Below the pieces are notes generated by a model. The model saw nothing but the letters and a program-made list of their open reading frames with translations. It was not told the DNA's origin and did no database searches. A DNA stretch of 64,000 nt. It comes from Synechocystis sp. PCC 7338. GTDB taxonomy: Bacteria; Cyanobacteriota; Cyanobacteriia; Cyanobacteriales; Microcystaceae. The DNA lies in the NCBI RefSeq assembly GCF_018282115.1, contig NZ_CP054306.1, positions 2,837,488 through 2,901,487 of the forward strand, written 5' to 3'. Below, piece by piece: positions 55,939-64,000 of this stretch (its first letter is position 1; the number at the start of each line of letters is the position of its first letter). The position numbers and the translations under genes were made by a program.

Positions 55939-57135
55939 TCAACGACCGAGAAGATTTTCAATTCCTTCACAGCCACCGGGAATAGTTTTTCTAGTTAACG
56001 TCCCCCCCCAGGCACAGCAATAGCACCTCTGCTCCTCGCTTATATTTTTGGTATTACTGAAGTTGGCATTTTCCACCACTGCCCCCGTATATTCTCCAGT
56101 TTCGTAATTGGGAATATGGTTGCGACTGCGGGGACTGGCCTTATCCCCAGTGCCATAAAATAGCCTAGTTCCCTTCAGGTCAGCCCCATCAAGGTTGGCT
56201 CCGTAGAGCACCGCCCTGGATAGATTAGCCTTGACCAAATCCACTTGGCTGAGGTTAGCCCGGATGAGGTAAATCTCACTCAGATCCACCCAGCGCAGAT
56301 CCTGCCCCACCAAATCCGCCGCCACCAGCATCACCCCCAGGTTAATTACCCTTAGGCCGTGGATGCGGTCTTCTTGGTAGCCCCCCATGCCATCAAAAAT
56401 AGGGCGACCGAGGTAATAGTCCCGCTTGAGGGGAGTGAGTAGGCGGGATTGGGAAAGAAAGCGGAGAATTTTTGCCTTACCACCGGAATCCACACTGGCC
56501 AGAATGGCCGCCGTTCTTCCTTCAGCGAAGGCCCGTTCCTGGGGCCAATCTTCTAACATGCCTTGATCGCTCAAAGCTAGGTCTGAAATACCCTGAAAAT
56601 AGGCGTCAATGGTCTGTTGCTGGGTGATGCGATTTTGTTGAATAGTCAAATCCTTGGAAATGACATATTGTTGCCAAGCAACGTACACTGCCAGCACAGC
56701 GATCATAATTTGCCCCAGGGCCCCCACCCATTCTGCCCAGGAACCAAATTCGTCGTATTTAAATTGATTGAGCCAATATTTGACAGAACTGTAAAGGCCT
56801 AGGTAATGGGCCAAAGCACCGCTTGCCAAGACAAAACCTAGCCCCCCCAACAGGGAACGCCGCTCTTGAACGGTGAGATAGTGCTGTATCCATGATTTGA
56901 TGGTGGGGAGAATGACCTGCAAGGAAAACATCAGGGCTAACACCGCCGAAGTAAATCCCAACCAAGGCCAACGGCAGACTAACCCCAAGGCAATGCCCAG
57001 CACTGTCACCACCAGTAACCAAGGCATGGCCGGATCAACAGACTCTTGAAACACCCATTGGGGCAAAGAACGACGGGGCGGACTACTTTCCCCCGGCCCT
57101 AGGGCTGGAGGTAAATCGAACAACTCATTGGGCAT
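55939..57135 (-). CDS. Membrane protein with pentapeptide repeats
   Basis: 398 residues from the ATG at 57135; a TTG at 57180 would add 15 hydrophobic residues. Four membrane segments lie in the first 170 residues, then a coiled region and EGRTAAILASVD. Residues about 280-340 are pentapeptide repeats (LRWVDLSEIYLIRANLSQVD, LVKANLSRAVLYGANLDG), which would fold as a short quadrilateral beta helix. The tail is Cys-rich (RCYCCAWGG). Function unknown. Confidence 0.8.
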   Translation of the reverse strand: MPNELFDLPPALGPGESSPPRRSLPQWVFQESVDPAMPWLLVVTVLGIALGLVCRWPWLGFTSAVLALMFSLQVILPTIKSWIQHYLTVQERRSLLGGLGFVLASGALAHYLGLYSSVKYWLNQFKYDEFGSWAEWVGALGQIMIAVLAVYVAWQQYVISKDLTIQQNRITQQQTIDAYFQGISDLALSDQGMLEDWPQERAFAEGRTAAILASVDSGGKAKILRFLSQSRLLTPLKRDYYLGRPIFDGMGGYQEDRIHGLRVINLGVMLVAADLVGQDLRWVDLSEIYLIRANLSQVDLVKANLSRAVLYGANLDGADLKGTRLFYGTGDKASPRSRNHIPNYETGEYTGAVVENANFSNTKNISEEQRCYCCAWGGTLTRKTIPGGCEGIENLLGR

Positions 57136-57202
57136 AGCCAAAATATTCAGGACGAGGGCAATTCCTAGGATTTTAACCAAAAATATGTAGCGGGAAGTGC
57201 CA

Positions 57203-57224
57203 CGCTCTAATCTTTGATTGAGCG
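57203..57224 (+). mobile_element. IS200/IS605 right-end hairpin, copy 1
   Basis: CGCTC-taatctttgatt-GAGCG forms a 5-bp stem with a 12-base loop. The loop is identical to that of the copy at 57669-57698. This sequence type marks the right end (and omega-RNA 3' end) of cyanobacterial TnpB elements. Confidence 0.6.
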
Positions 57225-57664
57225 ATCCACCATAAACTATCGCGCAGGATAGTAGACGAAAGCCAAGTCATCGTGGTGGAAAACCTAGCTGTACGAAATA
57301 TGATGCAAAATCATTGTCTTGCTAAGTCCATTGGACAAGTGGGATGGGGTCAATTTTGCACCATGTTGAAATACAAGTCGGAGTGGCAAGGAAAGGTCTA
57401 TGTTGAATAGACAGATTCTTCCCATCTTCTAAAACCTGTAATATTTGTCTAAACAGAGTTGACAACCTTCCCCTGGATATTAGGTTTTGGCAGTGCGATA
57501 AATGTGGTGCTAAATATGACCGTGATATAAATACGGCACGCAACATCCGAGATGAAGGACTGCGTATTTTGACCTCGGGAACCGGGGATTCCGCCTATTG
57601 TCTAGCTGTAAGACAAGGTAGTAAAGGGCGCAAGTCTTCTACTACTTTGCAGGCTATTGGATAG
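57222..57664 (+). pseudogene. tnpB: TnpB (IS200/IS605 OrfB) C-terminal fragment, frameshifted
   Basis: The frame from 57222 reads HHKLSRRIVDESQVIVVENL, with the RuvC-II Glu, then GWGQFCTMLKYKSEWQGKV; it stops at 57408 because one base is missing near 57404-57407. In the next frame it continues IDRFFPSSKTCNIC, a CxxC zinc finger partnered by CDKCGAKYDRDINTARN with the RuvC-III Asp, to the stop at 57662. The N-terminal half and TnpA are absent. It is a fossil flanked by two right-end hairpins. Confidence 0.85.
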
Positions 57665-57668
57665 GAAG

Positions 57669-57698
57669 CCTACACTGTAATCTTTGATTCAGCGTGGG
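57669..57698 (+). mobile_element. IS200/IS605 right-end hairpin, copy 2
   Basis: CCTACACTG and CAGCGTGGG pair around the same 12-base loop taatctttgatt, 5 bp past the TnpB stop. It extends into the 3' end of the HAD phosphatase gene, whose TGA stop lies at plus 57689-57691. Confidence 0.6.
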
Positions 57699-58360
57699 TA
57701 GTTCACTGGATACCAGCGATGGTTATCCAAAGCGGCGATCGCCGTGAGTAGTTCCTTGGGCTGATGCACCAAAAAATCCGGCTCGTATTCCTGCAAAATG
57801 GCCGGCGGACTGAATCCCCAAGCCACGGAAATCATTGTTAACCGACTTTTCTTGGCGGCGCTGATGTCTCTGGTTTCATCCCCTACGTAAATTACTTCAT
57901 CGGCCCTAAAATTATGCTCCTTCAACACCCGATTAATAATACGGTTTTTGCCAAATAGGGTGGTGCCTGCCTTAACAAAATCAAACATTTGTTCCAAATC
58001 ATTGTTGCGCAAAAATATCCGCACATTATCCCCCAAATTAGAAGTGACAATGCCAAGCACATAACCCTTTTGCTTGAGTAGGGCCAACACTTCCTTAACA
58101 TCTCCATAGGGTTTGAGGTCTTTGATTTCCTTGCCCAATTCCTTTTTAAACCGCTTCAAAATAAAGGGAATTTTAAAGGGGGAAACCTGGGAGTATTTAA
58201 TAATTTCAGCCGAACTTAATTGCTTGAGGCGAGCCAATTCCACCTGGTCCACCGCTGGATAGCCAAACTCGTCCGCCAAACGATTGATAATGGCAAAAAA
58301 GGCATCGTGGGTATCGGCAATGGTGCCGTCAAAATCGAACAATACAGCTTTAATGGCCAT
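57689..58360 (-). CDS. HAD-superfamily phosphatase (phosphoglycolate phosphatase-like)
   Basis: 223 residues from the ATG at 58360 (a TTG at 58378 is not favoured). Motif I VLFDFDGTIADTHDAF has the nucleophile Asp; motif II LGIVTSNLGDNVR; motif III/IV Lys in FGKNRIINRV and IYVGDETRDISAAKK. It is of the Gph/HAD-IA type and probably acts on 2-phosphoglycolate or a related sugar phosphate. Its last codons and stop fall in the IS right-end repeat, so its C-terminus may have been altered by insertion. Confidence 0.85.
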   Translation of the reverse strand: MAIKAVLFDFDGTIADTHDAFFAIINRLADEFGYPAVDQVELARLKQLSSAEIIKYSQVSPFKIPFILKRFKKELGKEIKDLKPYGDVKEVLALLKQKGYVLGIVTSNLGDNVRIFLRNNDLEQMFDFVKAGTTLFGKNRIINRVLKEHNFRADEVIYVGDETRDISAAKKSRLTMISVAWGFSPPAILQEYEPDFLVHQPKELLTAIAALDNHRWYPVNYPR

Positions 58361-58394
58361 GGTGAGGAGGGGGGCCAACTATTTGGTCAGTCTT

Positions 58395-59333
58395 TCATTG
58401 TAGATTAGCCTGGGCGTTCCGCCGTAACATAGCTGGTTTTATGCGCCTCAGGGCCGATGCGGTGAACTGTTGCTGCCAATCCGCCTCAGTGATATTAGCC
58501 AAAGCGTCTAACTCTGGGTTGAGATTGCCTTCGTAGGGATGAAAATCCGCCACGTCCGTGGGTTGGGCAAAACGCTCATTCCAGGGGCACACATCTTGGC
58601 AAATGTCACATCCCGCCACCCAACCTTGCAAATTGTTAGCGATCGCCGTGGGCAGGGTTTCCTCCCGATTTTCGATGGTGTGGTAAGCAATGCATTTGTT
58701 ACTATCCACTACAAAGGGCGCCACAATGGCCTGGGTGGGACAGGCCTCTAGACAACGAGTACAAGTGCCGCAATGTTGACTGTGCGGGCGATCGCCGTTG
58801 AGGGGGATGTTAGTGACAATTTCCCCTAAAAATAACCAACTGCCGTAATCCCGACTAATCAAATTACCGTTCTTGCCCACCCAACCAAGGCCGGCCCGTT
58901 CGGCCCAGGCTTTGTCTTGAATGGGGCCCGTATCAACGTAATAGCGACTCTGTAAATCCGGCACCTGTTGTTCCAGCCACAAATTAAGAGCTTTGAGTTT
59001 TTTAGTTAAGACCCGATGGTAATCCCGTCCCCAGGCATAGCGGGAAATTTTACCAATCCCAGGCTGATCACTGCGGCGGTGGGAGGTGTAATAATTCAAG
59101 GCCACTGCAATCACCGACTGGGCCGACGGTAAAAGCTCTCTCACGTTTTGCCGTTTGGGATTATCCATCCAAGCCATGTCAGCGTTATAGCCCAGGGTAA
59201 TCCAGCTTTGTAACCTTTGGGCTGCCTGATCGGTCTCCGTTGCCAAAACGTCAGCAATGCCCACCTGATGGAAACCGATCGCCAAGGCTTGGGCTTTAAT
59301 GCGTTCCTCTAGGGGAGATTGGGACAAGGACAA
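58395..59333 (-). CDS. queG: Epoxyqueuosine reductase
   Basis: 312 residues. The cobalamin-dependent QueG family: [20 protein letters not shown], then two 4Fe-4S motifs, [16 protein letters not shown] and [17 protein letters not shown]. It converts epoxyqueuosine to queuosine in tRNA. The start is a TTG at 59333 or the in-frame TTG two codons later; no ATG or GTG is near. It is 61 bp from ribH. Confidence 0.92.
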   Translation of the reverse strand: MSLSQSPLEERIKAQALAIGFHQVGIADVLATETDQAAQRLQSWITLGYNADMAWMDNPKRQNVRELLPSAQSVIAVALNYYTSHRRSDQPGIGKISRYAWGRDYHRVLTKKLKALNLWLEQQVPDLQSRYYVDTGPIQDKAWAERAGLGWVGKNGNLISRDYGSWLFLGEIVTNIPLNGDRPHSQHCGTCTRCLEACPTQAIVAPFVVDSNKCIAYHTIENREETLPTAIANNLQGWVAGCDICQDVCPWNERFAQPTDVADFHPYEGNLNPELDALANITEADWQQQFTASALRRIKPAMLRRNAQANLQ

Positions 59334-59395
59334 AGGAAAAAATGAAGTTTGGGAGCTAAAACTTAGCTGTATTAACTATTAACAAACTACTCTAA

Positions 59396-59893
59396 TTACT
59401 TAGTTGTCGTCAAAGGAGCCATGGCCCGCATCAAACTGGCCATTTCCAACGCATTCATGGCGTAGCCCCAACCGTGGTTGCTCTTAATGCCCGCCCGTTC
59501 TAGAGCTTGTTGCATGGTGTCCGTGGTTAAAATGCCAAAAATCACCGGCACCCCAGTCTGGCTGGCGATCGCCGCAATACCCTTGGCCGCTTCTCCGGCC
59601 ACAAAATCAAAATGGGGAGTCTGCCCCCGGATCACCGCCCCCAGGCAAATAATCGCATCGTACTGCCCCGACACTGCCAACTTACGGGTCACCAACGGTA
59701 CCTCAAAGCTACCGGGCACCCAAATATAATCCACCTGGGTACCTGTGGGGTCTACATCAATGCCATGGCGTTTGAGGCAATCTTGGCAACCGGAAAGTAA
59801 TTTTTCCGTCACCAGGTCATTGAAACGGGCAATTACAAGGGCAAAACGAAATGGCCGGGCCGGAGGAGTAAACGACCCTTCATAAACTGTCAT
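59396..59893 (-). CDS. ribH: 6,7-Dimethyl-8-ribityllumazine synthase
   Basis: 165 residues. [19 protein letters not shown], then [40 protein letters not shown] and [17 protein letters not shown] are the standard lumazine synthase blocks. It makes lumazine for riboflavin and forms a 60-mer. No FMN riboswitch is seen upstream. It stands on the minus strand between psbZ and queG. Confidence 0.96.
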   Translation of the reverse strand: MTVYEGSFTPPARPFRFALVIARFNDLVTEKLLSGCQDCLKRHGIDVDPTGTQVDYIWVPGSFEVPLVTRKLAVSGQYDAIICLGAVIRGQTPHFDFVAGEAAKGIAAIASQTGVPVIFGILTTDTMQQALERAGIKSNHGWGYAMNALEMASLMRAMAPLTTTK

Positions 59894-60016
59894 GGTGTAG
59901 TTCCCTAGATCGGGTTAGTGCTGAATCAAACTTTGCGGGGGCTATCCCCCACAGCATGGGTTCATCAACGGCCAGGCCGTGGGAGAAATATTACGGGGAT
60001 AGGGCGATCGCCGCCC

Positions 60017-60226
<210 letters not shown>

Positions 60227-60480
60227 TTAGGCAAGACTGTCCCCGGCTGAAACCCTCGACAGTCGCTGATATGGGCAAATATTATCGTTGAATCTTTCCC
60301 TATGTAAGCTACCAAAATATGTGCCCTGAGGGAAGCACATAGCCAGATTACCCAGGGGTCATCGCCCAGCGACTTTGTCCAAGGTTTTTGTACAACCAAC
60401 AAACTGGCGTCAGAATAAGATTCATCCTCAGGGAAGCAGGTCGATTTTTGGGAAACCAGACCATGCCTTAAATATTAAAA

Positions 60481-60562
60481 TGGGCAGCGAGAGACTCGAA
60501 CTCTCACGACCGAAGTCGCCACATTTTGAGTGTGGTGCGTCTACCAATTCCGCCAGCCGCCC
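60481..60562 (-). tRNA. tRNA-Leu (CAA)
   Basis: 82 bases. Acceptor GGGCGGC/GCTGCCC, anticodon stem CCACA/TGTGG with loop CTCAAAA (anticodon CAA), a long variable arm (GACTTCGGTC) typical of Leu, and T arm GAGAG-TTCGAGT-CTCTC. The 5' 22 bases overlap the 3' end of the M48 peptidase gene on the same strand. No CCA encoded. Confidence 0.95.
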
Positions 60563-61428
60563 TTGTTTTCTTCGGTGTTCAGATTATACGCATTTTTGCG
60601 CCCCTTGAGCAAGTTTTGATAGGTTTGGGAATCACTCCAACGATCAATTTCCCTGGCCCGGAGCACCGGCACCGGATGGGTCAGGTTTTGGGTTTGTAAA
60701 TTCTTCAACATTGCCCCCATTTCATCTTCCCCCAGGCGATCGTATTCCCGGACTTGGTCAATAAAAGCATCCAGATTTAACAGTGGAGCCAATTGGGGAG
60801 AACCACCGGCCAACTTCATCAACACCGACATCACCACCTTGGAATCCTGCACCGCCAACAGGGCCGCCCGATCACAGCTAAATTCAGCACAGCGCACCCA
60901 CTCCAACATCTGGGACTGGAGGGATTGGGTCAACACCGCACCCCAGTTGGGGATTAGCCCCGCCGCCAACACCATAATGTTAGCCAAAGTCAAATACACC
61001 CCATGCTCACATTTAAGGTGTCCCAATTCATGGGCCATCACCGCTTGAATTTCCGCCGGAGTCAACATATCCACCAGAGAAGTGTGCATCACCATAAAAG
61101 GCTTTTTACCCCGCATGGCAAAAGTGTAGGCATTGGGTTGGGGATTTTGTTGGATGTAGAGTTCCGGCGCTTCCAGGTCGAGAATTTTACAGGCATCCAA
61201 AAGCAGTTGATAGAGATGGGGCAATTGTTTTTCCCCTACCCGGACACTGGCTGCCAAATTATTGAGGGCAAAAAACTTTTCCGCCACGGAGCCTAGCAAT
61301 CCCCGCACCATCAGGTCTAGGCCAGGAATCTGCTTCAAGTTGGTGGTGGCCATTTGGTCCAAAGGATGGCGAAAATGGTCTGCCTTTAATCCCACCAAGG
61401 GAATGGAGTTGCTGATAAATTCTGACAT
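60541..61428 (-). CDS. M48-family zinc metallopeptidase
   Basis: 295 residues from the ATG at 61428 (a GTG at 61452 is also in frame). HELGHLKCEH contains the HExxH zinc motif; the third ligand is probably the Glu in CAEFSCDRAALL. FHQ-type long hydrophobic segments are few, so it resembles Ste24/HtpX-like peptidases with one or two membrane contacts. Its stop TAG lies within the tRNA-Leu gene, so transcript processing must separate them. Confidence 0.88.
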   Translation of the reverse strand: MSEFISNSIPLVGLKADHFRHPLDQMATTNLKQIPGLDLMVRGLLGSVAEKFFALNNLAASVRVGEKQLPHLYQLLLDACKILDLEAPELYIQQNPQPNAYTFAMRGKKPFMVMHTSLVDMLTPAEIQAVMAHELGHLKCEHGVYLTLANIMVLAAGLIPNWGAVLTQSLQSQMLEWVRCAEFSCDRAALLAVQDSKVVMSVLMKLAGGSPQLAPLLNLDAFIDQVREYDRLGEDEMGAMLKNLQTQNLTHPVPVLRAREIDRWSDSQTYQNLLKGRKNAYNLNTEENKGGWRNW

Positions 61429-61452
61429 TTTTAAAACCTGGCCTAACTTCAC

Positions 61453-61822
61453 TGTTCAAATTCTATTGGTTTCTGAGCGGGAGGACATTGTGACAGCAAC
61501 CATTCACCATGAGCCCAGGACAAGGCTTCCCCTTTGCTTCAGTTTAAGCAAAATCGGATAAAAGCCCCCCAGTATTGGGAAATTTAGAGAACAAATTAAA
61601 ACTTTATCAATACCTCCGAAGTCCCGGTTACCCAGGCGATCGCTAAGGTTTCAAGCTAGTCTAAACATGGTGATCAAAATTGTTCTTACTGGCGGAGGGC
61701 TTGCCCCCTTTGTCCAACTCGTACTGTATAATTGAGAGTCTGTATCCTGGCTTGTACGGTAAGTAACAGGAGGCACGCATATTCACTAAACGGAGACTAA
61801 GGGATTAGGACTTAAAACTTAC
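61453..61822. promoter_or_regulatory. Intergenic region with rps1 promoter
   Basis: 370 bp with no credible gene. TATAAT at 61727-61732 is the best -10 box for the S1 gene on the plus strand; a -35 hexamer is poor (TTGCCC at 61701, spacing 20). It also carries the divergent promoter of the M48 peptidase. Confidence 0.45.
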
Positions 61823-62821
61823 ATGGTCAGTCAAACTTCTACAGCAACTATTGGATTCACTCTCGAGGACTTTGCCGCCCTTCTTGACAAGTACGATTAT
61901 CATTTCAGTCCTGGGGACATTGTCGCTGGGACCGTATTTAGCATGGAGTCCCGGGGGGCTCTGATTGACATTGGGGCAAAAACCGCCGCCTATATTCCCA
62001 TTCAGGAAATGTCGATCAACCGTGTGGATGACCCTGAAGAGGTGCTCCAGCCCAATGAAACCCGGGAATTTTTCATTCTGACCGATGAGAACGAAGACGG
62101 TCAGCTCACTCTTTCCATCCGCCGGATTGAGTATATGAGGGCTTGGGAAAGGGTCAGACAACTCCAAGCAGAAGACGCCACGGTGCGCTCCAATGTTTTT
62201 GCCACAAATCGTGGTGGTGCTTTAGTCAGAATTGAAGGACTGCGGGGCTTTATTCCCGGCTCCCACATCAGTGCCCGGGAAGCGAAAGAGGATCTAGTAG
62301 GGGAAGACCTGCCCCTGAAGTTTTTAGAAGTGGATGAAGAGCGTAATCGTCTAGTGCTCAGCCATCGTCGGGCCCTAGTAGAGCGGAAGATGAACGGTTT
62401 GGAAGTGGCCCAGGTAGTGGTGGGCTCAGTCCGGGGTATCAAACCCTACGGTGCTTTCATCGATATCGGTGGTGTCAGCGGTCTGTTGCACATTTCTGAA
62501 ATTTCCCACGACCACATCGATACTCCCCACAGCGTCTTTAATGTCAATGATGAAATTAAGGTGATGATCATTGACCTAGATGCGGAACGGGGTCGTATTT
62601 CCCTGTCCACTAAGCAGTTGGAGCCGGAACCCGGTGCCATGCTAAAAGACCGGGATTTGGTCAACGAAAAAGCTGACGAGATGGCCGAGATTTTCCGGCA
62701 GAAACGTTTGGCGGAAGCCCAGGGCATTCCCTATGAGCCCCCCGCCTCCGTTGATGACACCGACGCCAACGATAACGATGAGGAAGATGAGTCCCTGGCT
62801 GTCAGCGCTGTGGATGAGTAA
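61823..62821 (+). CDS. rps1A: 30S ribosomal protein S1 (three S1 domains)
   Basis: 332 residues: three S1 OB folds (about 35-105, 120-185, 205-275). GDIVAGTVFSMESRGALIDI and GSVRGIKPYGAFIDIGGVSG open domains 1 and 3. The C-terminal 45 residues are acidic. It is the short, three-domain S1 of cyanobacteria and plastids, which binds mRNA leaders on the 30S subunit. The Shine-Dalgarno region is weak. Confidence 0.95.
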   Translation: MVSQTSTATIGFTLEDFAALLDKYDYHFSPGDIVAGTVFSMESRGALIDIGAKTAAYIPIQEMSINRVDDPEEVLQPNETREFFILTDENEDGQLTLSIRRIEYMRAWERVRQLQAEDATVRSNVFATNRGGALVRIEGLRGFIPGSHISAREAKEDLVGEDLPLKFLEVDEERNRLVLSHRRALVERKMNGLEVAQVVVGSVRGIKPYGAFIDIGGVSGLLHISEISHDHIDTPHSVFNVNDEIKVMIIDLDAERGRISLSTKQLEPEPGAMLKDRDLVNEKADEMAEIFRQKRLAEAQGIPYEPPASVDDTDANDNDEEDESLAVSAVDE

Positions 62822-62885
62822 TTGATCCCGTTGGTATTCCAATCGTCAGCAGAAATTCAATGATTTTCTGCTCATAAATCAATAA

Positions 62886-62916
62886 CCCTGAGCTATTTTG
62901 GCCCAGGGCTTTTTAT
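62886..62916 (+). terminator. Terminator after rps1A
   Basis: CCCTGAGC and GCCCAGGG form a stem (one mismatch) followed by TTTTTATT. It is 64 bp past the stop. Confidence 0.8.
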
Positions 62917-62971
62917 TGCACGTTGGTAAATAATGAGGACTTTGTTCTTGTCATCCTCAGTCCATCCCAAA

Positions 62972-64000
62972 TCAATCAATTTCCGACGGCCACCGTTCCT
63001 CCAGTTGACCTCCATTAACTTTAATGATCTGGGACGATCGCCGCCAGCGGTCATCAAAACGATTTAAGTGGGTGGTGGTAATAAGGGTTTGAAAGCGATC
63101 TTCAATGGCCATCAACAATTGCCCCTGGCGATCAAGGTCCAACTCCGCCAAGACATCATCCAATAACAACAGGGGCGGCTCCCCAATTACCGTTTCAATT
63201 AAACTTAATTCAGCCAATTTCAATGCCAGCACCAAGGTTCGTTGTTGTCCCTGGGAGCCATAGGTTCTGGCCGGGGTTTCATCAATGGCAAACCCCACTT
63301 CGTCTCGATGGGGCCCCACCACCGTTGCCCCCAGATGCAATTCTGCCGATCGCCGTTGGGCCAATCTTGCCAAAAAAGCCTGGTGTACTATTTCCGGTTC
63401 ATCCCCTTCCCAGATCACATTGGGTTGATAGGTCACAGTGAGGGTCTCATTGCCGCCGCTAATGCGCCCATGCCACTCCTGGGCCAAGGGAGCTAGCCGG
63501 GCCAAACCCCTCGCCCGACGGCGGGCTACCCTAGTCCCCATTTCCACCAATTGCTGATCCCAGAGTTTCAAAGAAGCAGTTAATTCTTCCCCCAAAGCTA
63601 GACCGGTTTCCCACTGCTGTCGGAGGCTTTTTAGTAAAGCATTGCGTTGTTTAACAATATGTTGGTATTGAGCTAAAATGTGGGCATAGAGGGGTTCTAG
63701 TTGAGTTAATAAAGTATCTAGCCACTGGCGACGACAGTCCGGTGCGCCTCTGACCAAATCTAAATCTAAACAGGAAAATTCCACTGCATTTAAGCAACCC
63801 AAAAAATCTAACTGGCGGCGGCATTGGTTTTGGTTAATGCGTAGATTACGCCTGCCTGATCGCCGTAGGCCAATTTCTAATTCTGCCACACTGTACTGTC
63901 TTTCCAGTAAAGCTTTAATTTGGCCACTGGCCGCCCCATCCAACACCAATTCCTGGTCCCGGCTAGTACGATGACTTTTGAGGGTTGCTAATAGTTCTAC
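62972..64000 (-). CDS. recF: DNA replication and repair protein RecF (C-terminal 342 residues)
   Basis: The 5' end is cut by the right edge; the frame is open to base 64000 and reads VELLATLKSHRTSRDQELV, which follows the Walker A helix in RecF. ABC signature GSQGQQRTLVLALKLAEL and Walker B LLLLDDVLAELDLDRQGQL are present. About 40 N-terminal residues are missing. RecF loads RecA at gaps with RecO and RecR. It converges with the rps1A gene. Confidence 0.95.
   Translation of the reverse strand, partial: VELLATLKSHRTSRDQELVLDGAASGQIKALLERQYSVAELEIGLRRSGRRNLRINQNQCRRQLDFLGCLNAVEFSCLDLDLVRGAPDCRRQWLDTLLTQLEPLYAHILAQYQHIVKQRNALLKSLRQQWETGLALGEELTASLKLWDQQLVEMGTRVARRRARGLARLAPLAQEWHGRISGGNETLTVTYQPNVIWEGDEPEIVHQAFLARLAQRRSAELHLGATVVGPHRDEVGFAIDETPARTYGSQGQQRTLVLALKLAELSLIETVIGEPPLLLLDDVLAELDLDRQGQLLMAIEDRFQTLITTTHLNRFDDRWRRSSQIIKVNGGQLEERWPSEID

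Noticed and set aside
57322-57546. 74-residue minus-strand frame in the TnpB remnant
   Set aside because: It is the complement of the TnpB zinc-finger coding region.

Overview
The window reads as chromosome of a Synechocystis-type unicellular cyanobacterium. It has psbZ, ndhL, sucrose-phosphate phosphatase, an apocarotenoid oxygenase, class I FBPase, groESL1 under CIRCE, glgP and ribosomal protein S1. It also has the HIP1 octamer (GCGATCGC) scattered through most core genes. Several proteins look like close but not identical relatives of Synechocystis sp. PCC 6803 proteins as I remember them, so I infer a sister species or strain rather than PCC 6803 itself. No search could be run.

Layout. 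1-5.2 kb (minus strand) is an accessory natural-product locus: a BrtB/CylK-like protein with a seven-bladed propeller, a DarA-like enzyme, a DarB-like ketosynthase III, and the start of a GT1-type glycosyltransferase running off the left edge. Together they resemble a dialkylresorcinol/bartoloside-type pathway. A divergent GT4 glycosyltransferase follows, then an ABC-F ATPase. 9.7-11.4 kb holds a LivH/NatD permease overlapping tlyA. 11.4-14.0 kb is an AT-rich minus-strand cassette (J-like protein, TPR protein, small coiled-coil protein). 14.1-21.6 kb is dense housekeeping: ispD, fbp, spp, a STAS protein, Mini-III, rlmB, a DUF1816 protein, cysS and maf. 21.8-30.8 kb holds a CPBP protease, a small membrane protein, the apocarotenoid oxygenase, an RDD protein, ndhL-DUF3007, a YceD-like protein, ilvA, sepF and a cupin. 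At 30.9-31.4 kb a BrnA antitoxin sits beside a broken BrnT toxin.

31.6-36.3 kb holds CIRCE-groES-groEL, a NUDIX hydrolase and a citramalate/isopropylmalate synthase. 36.3-42.3 kb (minus) holds an exported multi-heme cytochrome, an MncA-like bicupin and glycogen phosphorylase. 42.4-46.8 kb holds an RnfD-like membrane protein, a degenerate protein kinase, a CHAD protein and a small orphan frame lacking a good start. Then come a CAU tRNA, recJ, a large hybrid-sensor-like histidine kinase and a DUF2079 membrane protein (minus). They are followed by fructokinase and a cytochrome b561 (plus), and a pentapeptide-repeat membrane protein (minus). A decayed TnpB (IS200/IS605) remnant lies at 57.2-57.7 kb between two terminal-hairpin copies. 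The right end carries a HAD phosphatase, queG, ribH, psbZ, tRNA-Leu(CAA), an M48 peptidase whose stop lies inside the tRNA gene, ribosomal protein S1, and recF (cut by the right edge).

The most interesting system is the 1-5.2 kb alkylresorcinol/bartoloside-like locus. The rest is mainly core genome with a few decayed mobile or toxin elements.
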